A DNA stretch of 64,000 nt, from the NCBI GenBank assembly GCA_963662155.1, contig OY759265.1:37301548-37365547 (forward strand), read 5' to 3'. The stretch comes from Lamellibrachia columna. Its lineage: Eukaryota; Annelida; Polychaeta; Sabellida; Siboglinidae. Position 1 is the first letter of the stretch, and each line of letters begins with the position of its first letter. Below, one piece after another: positions 12,301 through 21,300 of this stretch. A program made the translations under genes and the position numbers. The notes below the pieces were generated by a model. That model saw only the letters and a program-made list of their open reading frames with translations, ran no database searches and was not told where the DNA came from.

Positions 12301-15300
12301 ATTACCAGTGTGTGGCTAAGGTCAAACCTAGGTAAAATGTGTTGATTACTAGTGTGTGGCTAAGGGCAAACCTATGTAAAATGTATTGATTACCAGTGTG
12401 TGGCTAAGGTCAAACCTAGGTCAAATGTGTTGATTACTAGTGTGTGGCTAAGGGCAAACCTATGTAAAATGTATTGATTACCAGTGTGTGGCTAATGGCA
12501 AACCAAGGTAAAATGTGTTGATCACCAGTGTGTGGCTAATGGCAAACCTAGGTAAAATATATTGATCACCAGTGTGTGGCTAATGGCAAACCTAGGTAAA
12601 ATGTATTGATTACCAGTGGGTGGCTAAGGGGCAAACCTATGTAAAATGTATTGATTACCAGTGTGTGGCTAATGGCAAACCTAGGTAAAATGTATTGATT
12701 ACCAGTGTGTGGCTAATGGCAAACCTAGGTAAAATGTATTGATTACCAGTGTGTGGCTAAGGGCAAACCTATGTAAAATATATTGATTACCAGTGTGTGG
12801 CTAAGGGGCAAACCTAGGTAAAATGTGTTGATTACCAGTGTGTGGCTAAGGGCAAACCTATGTAAAATGTGTTGATTACTAGTGTGTGGCTAAGGGCAAA
12901 CCTAGGTAAAATGTATTGATTACCAGTGTGTGGCTAAGGGCAAACCAAGGTAAAATGTGTTGATCACCAGTGTGTGGCTAATGGCAAACCTAGGTAAAAT
13001 GTATTGATTACCAGTGTGTGGCTAAGGGCAAACCTAGGTAAAATGTATTGATTACCAGTGTGTGGCTAATGGCAAACCTATGTAAAATGTATTGATTACC
13101 AGTGTGTGGCTAAGGTCAAACCTAGGTAAAATGTGTTGATTACTAGTGTGTGGCTAAGGGCAAACCTATGTAAAATGTATTGATTACCAGTGTGTAGCTA
13201 AGGTCAAACCTAGGTCAAATGTGTTGATTACTAGTGTGTGGCTAAGGGCAAACCTATGTAAAATGTATTGATTACCAGTGTGTGGCTAATGGCAAACCAA
13301 GGTAAAATGTGTTGATCACCAGTGTGTGGCTAATGGCAAACCAAGGTAAAATGTATTGATCACCAGTGTGTGGCTAATGGCAAACCTAGGTAAAATGTAT
13401 TGATTACCAGTGTGTGGCTAATGGCAAACCTAGGTAAAATGTATTGATCACCAGTGTGTGGCTAATGGCAAACCTAGGTAAAATGTATTGATTACCAGTG
13501 TGTGGCTAATGGCAAACCTAGGTAAAATGTATTGATTACCAGTGTGTGGCTAAGGGCAAACCAAGGTAAAATGTATTGATTACCAGTGTGTGGCTAATGG
13601 CAAACCTAGGTAAAATGTATTGATTACCAGTGTGTGGCTAATGGCAAACCTAGGTAAAATGTATTGATTATCAGTGTGTGGCTAATGGCAAACCTAGGTA
13701 AAATGTATTGATCACCAGTGTGTGGCTAATGGCAAATCTAGGTAAAATGTATTGATTACCAGTGTGTGGCTAATGGCAAACTTAGGTAAAATGTATTGAT
13801 TACCAGTGTGTGGCTAATGGCAAACCAAGGTAAAATGTATTGATTACCAGTGTGTGGCTAAGGGCAAACCTAGGTAAAATGTATTGATTACCAGTGTGTG
13901 GCTAATGGCAAACCTAGGTAAAATGTATTGATTACCAGTGTGTGGCTAATGGCAAACCTAGGTAAAATGTATTGATTACCAGTGTGTGGCTAATGGCAAA
14001 CCTAGGTAAAATGTATTGATTATCAGTGTGTGGCTAATGGCAAACCTAGGTAAAATGTATTGATCACCAGTGTGTGGCTAATGGCAAACCTAGGTAAAAT
14101 GTATTGATTACCAGTGTGTGGCTAATGGCAAACCTAGGTAAAATGTATTGATTATCAGTGTGTGGCTAAGGGCATACCAAGGTAAAATGGCATAACCGTG
14201 CAGGTGTGTGTGAATATGCCTTGCATATTTTAGGCTGTGGCAACAAGTAGAATAGAATGCAAACTGTGCTGGTATTTGTCCTTCCCTGTGAGGTGTATAT
14301 ATATATATATATTACTATTACCCAACACCTTGAGGGTATGTTGTTCCTATGCAAATGTCACAAGAATGTTGTCATCCCGTGTCATTGTTGCATGTCTGTT
14401 GCTACACAATGGTCCCAGACAGGACGTGCCCCACCTTCTCCTACATAATTGGGGGTAACGAAGCACAAACTCACCAGATGTTGTTCAGTATTGCCCTCTC
14501 ATTATATGTGTCATTTCTGTTGCTAGATGAAACTAAAGGTACGGCTGACAATGCTTGGACATGAGATTTGGCCAGAGTCGTTAGCAGTGCAGCTAATACC
14601 CGACACAGAGATCCCTGTGCCACGGTGTGATAAGTCTGTGATCACCCCTCCACACAAAGCTGGCACCTGCAACATCGGCTCCAGAGTTCCCTCTGTTGCT
14701 CCTGTTGATGTCGTACCAGAAGGTACAGAACCAACCGTGCAAAATTGATGCATATTTGTGTGTGTTTGTTTTCTGTAACTCACCATATGTGTTCTGTTAG
14801 CAATAACATTCGTCAAAACTGAACTGATTTTTTTTACATTTAATCAGGTTTAACAAGATTTAGCAATACATTCCCGCACAACGACACTCTCCAGATGGTA
14901 GATGGACAAAACATGCAGCCATTGGGTAAACAAGTTTAGAACAATTGTTCATCTGCATGTGGTCTGCTGTTAACAAATATCTGTCAGTTTTGTTCTTAAA
15001 CTTGCTTACATGTGGCAGCGTATACAATGTCATTTATTCTATTCATTTACGAGTACTTTGTTTTTTTCAATAATTTTACTAATGCAACTTCATACCGTCT
15101 TTCTCAACCTTCCTTAAGTTTCAGAAATATATTTTACATGCATTTCTGTACACAAGGGAATGCTGCTTTTGTACACAAGTTATTAATAAGATAGCACAGC
15201 AAATCTTTGGTAGGACAACTTTCTTATAAAAATATGTTCAAATGAATGTACTCGCCAGCATAAATTGGTTATCACTTTTAGATTCAAGACCTCTATATAG

Positions 15301-18300
15301 AGCACAGTGCAGCACCTCTCGGTGGAATCATCTGTCAGTTGCTACAAACACGAGTGCAATTGTTATATTCACAACGTAGTTTTGCTTGATTTGATTAATT
15401 GATATTGAAGCACCAGGTAGCTTCATATAATTAAAATGCCACATTATGTTTGGATCTCATCTAAATTAACAATGTAATTCTTCATGTTTTAATCTTTATT
15501 ATTGCTGTGGTATATTTATTATCAAAAAGTGTATAAAATGGAAACTTGACAGATTAATGAATGATCGTTATATTTATTGGTCTGTTTTTAATTGTGGTGG
15601 AGCAATCTCTATATATGTTGTAAAACTGCGGTCTCTATATATGTTGTAAAACTGTGGTCTCTGTATATGTTGTAAAAATGTGGTCTCTATATATGTTGTA
15701 AAACCGCAGTCTCTATATGAGTTGTAAAACTGCGGTCTCTATACATGTTGTAAAACTGTGGTCTCTATATATGTTGTAAAACTGCAGTCTCTATATATGT
15801 TGCAAAAATGCAATCTCTATATATGTTGTAAAACTGAGGTCTCTATATGCTGTAAAACTGCAGTCTCTGTATATGTTGTAAAACTGTGGTCTCTATATAT
15901 GTTGTAAAACTGTGGTCTCTGTATATGTTGTAAAACTGTGCAGTGCGGTCTCTATATATGTTGTAAAATATGGTCTCTATATATGTTGTAAAACTGTGGT
16001 CTCTGTATATGTTGTAAAACTGTGCAGTGCGGTCTCTATATATGTTGTAAAATATGGTCTCTATATATGTTGTAAAACTGTGGTCTCTGTATATGTTGTA
16101 AAACTGTGCAGTGCGGTCTCTATATCTGTTGTAAAACTGCGGTCTCTATATATGTTATAAAACTGCAGTCTCTATATATGTTGTAAAACTGTGGTCTCTA
16201 TATATGTTGTAAAACTGCAGTCCCTATATATGTTGTAAAACTGCAGTATCTATGTATGTTGTAAAACTGTGGTGTCTATATATGTTGTAAAACTGCAGTA
16301 TCTATATATGTTGTAAAAACTATATATTATAATTAACTAATTCAGTGTCACAATATCCCATAAAAAAGTCATTCAGCTAATCAATGAAAATGTTTGTACA
16401 TCCCTTTAAAGGGAAACAAATGTTGTGCTTTTGGGCCTAATAAGAATTAATAAAGCATAGCCATTTACAACTACAATCAAGAATATCACGCCAGTGATTT
16501 ACTAGGAAAACCTTGCTGAACACACTGCATCTTTATTTCATAGGCCGCGCCATATTGTTAGATAACCATACGTCACAAGTGCTTGTATTCTGGCAATATT
16601 CGCTCACCAAATGAAAATCTATTTGTAAGCGCCTAGTTTTATACTTGCCAATAGGATATGGCCGTGCTGTTTGTGTCTAAACTCAATTTATGCAACATAT
16701 TTTGGCCTTCGTCAGCTGCCTGGAAAACCGAGATTTGACCAGAATTTCCCATGTTTAGAACACATTCTGAGAAAACCACTAGCGTGATACTCTTGATTGC
16801 AAATGTTTAGTTTTTGTTAATTATTTTATGTGTATTGCCCCAAAACCATGACTTCTGTTTTGCTTTAAAGCTGTGCTGAGGCAGCTAATGTTGTGTGATC
16901 TCTAGTAGCATGGAACCTCAGTTGGTGGTTGAAATCTGACTTTCAGAGCAAGGCAAGCCCTGCATCAGCAACAGCATGCACGCGTGCATCTCCGGAGAGA
17001 TGTGTTTCGCACATAACAACAGTGGCAATGGTTACTGTGTTTGCCTGAATGGTTACACCCGAGACCATGATTCTGGTGACTGTAAGCTGGTGTCATCAAC
17101 TGCGGTTCCTGTCATCAAGCCTGGTAAGTGCAGGAGCTTCTGTCTTGTGTAATGACACACAGTGGCGTATTCTTCTTTGAACGTGTGTGGTGGTGATGTG
17201 TGCATGCATGTCCATGGGTAGGTGGTGGGTGCATGCATGCATGTCCATGGGTAGGTGGTGGGTGCATGCATGCATGTCCATGGGTAGGTGGTGTGTGCAT
17301 GCATGCATGTCCATGGGTAGGTGGTGGGTGCATGCATGCATGCATGTCCATGGGTAGGTGGTGGGTGCATGCATACATGTCCATGGGTAGGTGGTGTGTG
17401 CATGCATGCATTCATGTCCATGGGTAGGTGGTGTGTGCATGCATGCATGTCCATGGGTAGGTGGTGTGTGCATGCATGCATGTCCATGGGTAGGTGGTGG
17501 GTGCATGTGATTAATGAAAATCCCCTATTGATTGGGATTTATGTAAAGACTAAGACAGTTAAAATTATAGCTGTACCTATGAACAGAAATAATTAATAAA
17601 AACATTATGTATACTCTTTACTGATAGACAAAGCTTGAACAAATACATGAGATTCTGGTTCTAATACGTGATTTGGCAGATGTTGAACAGAGGTGAGAAG
17701 GGAATATTTTAAAGAATTGCGAAAAATGCTCTCTAACTAAAGCTGAATATTTCCCATCAATTCAGTTCCCTAGTGAAGATGAAAGGAGTTTCTGAGAAGG
17801 TCATGACGAGCCCAGTGACTTCAGAATAACACACAATTTGCCACGTTGTTTTCTGCTGTAAAAATATAACTTGTGTACTTTTCCCATAGAACAACACCAG
17901 TTGTTTGGCAGTGTGAGTGAACTACTGAGACACATTTTCTGTTAAATATTGTTGAGGGTTGCCCAGTACAATACCAATGATATGACAATCACAGTTGTCT
18001 TTTATGTATTTTAAAGGTGCGGCTAATCAACCAACTGGATCTGGCTCAAAAGGTAAATTTTATTATAATTACCTTATTGGTTATGCAGAAGCATTTTCTG
18101 TTATAATCTAAGCAAATGTAATATATCCACATTACCGTTTTATGTGACAAGATTTTGTTTCCTCTGAAATATGATATTAATTTTATATTAACATAGTATC
18201 AGTAGTTTTATGAATAGGTGAATTGCAGAGATTCATCTAACAGCATTCTTTTCCTTATGTCAATCAACTACCTGGGCTTTGCATATTGAAAATGGTGAAA

Positions 18301-21300
18301 TGTTTGATTAAGGGGACACACTATGTCTTTGAGGTTTTCTATAGCATAGTTAGTGAATGAATAAAAGTGCTTTAGATGTATGTAATTGTTATAAAAGTGA
18401 ACATGATTGATAGTAAAAATATATAAAGGAATACACATTTTGAGTAATTTTCTTTAAAAAAAATTATTTGTGGTGTGGTGTCTCTCCTGTCTCTCCCCCT
18501 TTTTCAAAACCATCTGGATAGGCCAGGAGAATACTGTTGTTTGTCTCCATGGTGAAGTAGGATCATTGTTTGTTTGGTCTGTCCACAGAACTCATCGTTC
18601 TTTGTTTGGTCTGTCCACAGAACTCATCGTTGTTTGTTTGGTCTGTCCACAGAACTCCCCCCCTTTTCAAAACCATCTGGATAGGCCAGGAGAATACTGT
18701 TGTTTGTCTCCATGGTGAAGTAGGATCATTGTTTGTTTGGTCTGTCCACAGAACTCATCATTGTTTGTTTCATCTCTCCACAGAACTCGTCGTTTGTTTG
18801 GTATGTCCACCCACAGAACTAATCGTTGTTTGTTTGGTCTCTCCACAGAACTCATCGTTGTTTGTTTGGTCTGTCCACAGAACTCATCATTGTTTGTTTG
18901 GTCTCCACAGAACTCATCGTTGTTTGTTTGGTCTCCACAGAACTCATCATTGTTTGTTTGGTCTCCACAGAACTCATCGTTGTTTGTTTGGTCTCCACAG
19001 AACTCATCATTGTTTGTTTGGTCTGTCCACAGAACTCATCATTGTTTGTTTGGTCTGTCTGCAGAACTCATCGTTGTTTGTTTGGTCTGTCCACCAAACT
19101 CATCGTTGTTTGTTTGGTCTGTCAACAGAACTCATCATTGTTTGTTTGGTCTCCACAGAACTCATCATTGTTTGTTTGGTCTGTCCACAGAACTCATCGT
19201 TGTTTGTTTGGTCTGTCTGCAGAACTCATCGTTGTTTGTTTGGTCTGACCACCAAACTCATCGTTGTTTGTTTGGTCTCTCCACAGAACTCATCATTGTT
19301 TGTTTGGTCTGTCCACAGAACTCATCATTGTTTGTTTGGTCTGTCCACAGAACTCATCATTGTTTGTTTGGTCTGTCTGCAGAACTCATCGTTGTTTGTT
19401 TGGTCTGTCCACAGAACTCATCATTGTTTGTTTGGTCTGTCTGCAGAACTCATTGTTGTTTGTTTGGTCTCTCCACAGAACTCATCGTTGTTTGTTTGGT
19501 CTGTCCACAGAACTCATCATTGTTTGTTTGGTCTGTCCACAGAACTCATCATTGTTTGTTTGGTCTGTCTGCAGAACTCATCGTTGTTTGTTTGGTCTGT
19601 CCACAGAACTCATCATTGTTTGTTTGGTCTGTCTGCAGAACTCATCGTTGTTTGTTTGGTCTGTCCACAGAACTCATCGTTGTTTGTTTGGTCTGTCAAC
19701 AGAACTCATCATTGTTTGTTTGGTCTGTCCACAGAACTCATCATTGTTTGTTTGGTCTGTCAACAGAACTCATCGTTGTTTGTTTGGTCTGTCCACAGAA
19801 CTCATCATTGTTTGTTTGGTCTGTCAACAGAACTCATCGTTGTTTGTTTGGTCTGTCAACAGAACTCATCATTGTTTGTTTGGTCTGTCCACAGAACTCA
19901 TCATTGTTTGTTTGGTCTGTCAACAGAACTCATCGTTGTTTGTTTGGTCTGTCAACAGAACTCATCGTTGTTTGTTTGGTCTGTCAACAGAACTCATCAT
20001 TGTTTGTTTGGTCTGTCCACAGAACTCATCATTGTTTGTTTGGTCTGTCAACAGAACTCATCCTTGTTTGTTTGGTCTGTCCACAGAACTCATCATTGTT
20101 TGTTTGGTCTGTCAACAGAACTCATCATTGTTTGTTTGGTCTGTCCACAGAACTCATCGTTGTTTGTTTGGTCTGTCAACAGAACTCATCATTGTTTGTT
20201 TGGTCTGGCAACAGAACTCATCATTGTTTGTTTGGTCTGTCCACAGAACTCATCGTTGTTTGTTTGGTCTGTCCACAGAACTCATCGTTGTTTGTTTGGT
20301 CTGTCCACAGAACTCATCATTGTTTGTTTGGTCTGTCAACAGAACTCATCATTGTTTGTTTGGTCTGTCCACAGAACTCATCGTTGTTTGTTTGGTCTGT
20401 CCACAGAACTCATCGTTGTTTGTTTGGTCTGTCCACAGAACTCATCATTGTTTGTTTGGTCTGTCAACAGAACTCATCGTTGTTTGTTTGGTCTGTCAAC
20501 AGAACTCATCATTGTTTGTTTGGTCTGTCCACAGAACTCATCGTTGTTTGTTTGGTCTGTCAACAGAACTCATCATTGTTTGTTTGGTCTGTCCACAGAA
20601 CTCATCATTGTTTGTTTGGTCTGTCAACAGAACTCATCATTGTTTGTTTGGTCTGTCTGCAGAACTCATCGTTGTTTGTTTGGTCTGTCCACAGAACTCA
20701 TCATTGTTTGTTTGGTCTGTCAACAGAACTCATCATTGTTTGTTTGGTCTGTCTACAGAACTCATCGTTGTTTGTTTGGTCTGTCCACAGAACTCATCGT
20801 TGTTTGTTTGGTCTGTCAACAGAACTCATCATTGTTTGTTTGGTCTGTCCACAGAACTCATCATTGTTTGTTTGGTCTGTCAACAGAACTCATCGTTGTT
20901 TGTTTGGTCTGTCCACAGAACTCATCATTGTTTGTTTGGTCTGTCAACAGAACTCATCGTTGTTTGTTTGGTCTGTCAACAGAACTCATCATTGTTTGTT
21001 TGGTCTGTCCACAGAACTCATCATTGTTTGTTTGGTCTGTCAACAGAACTCATCGTTGTTTGTTTGGTCTGTCAACAGAACTCATCATTGTTTGTTTGGT
21101 CTGTCAACAGAACTCATCATTGTTTGTTTGGTCTGTCCACAGAACTCATCATTGTTTGTTTGGTCTGTCAACAGAACTCATCCTTGTTTGTTTGGTCTGT
21201 CCACAGAACTCATCATTGTTTGTTTGGTCTGTCAACAGAACTCATCATTGTTTGTTTGGTCTGTCCACAGAACTCATCGTTGTTTGTTTGGTCTGTCAAC

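Noticed and set aside
17053..17596. Several minus- and plus-strand frames with MHACTHHLP-type repeats
   Set aside because: Products of the 33-bp minisatellite.
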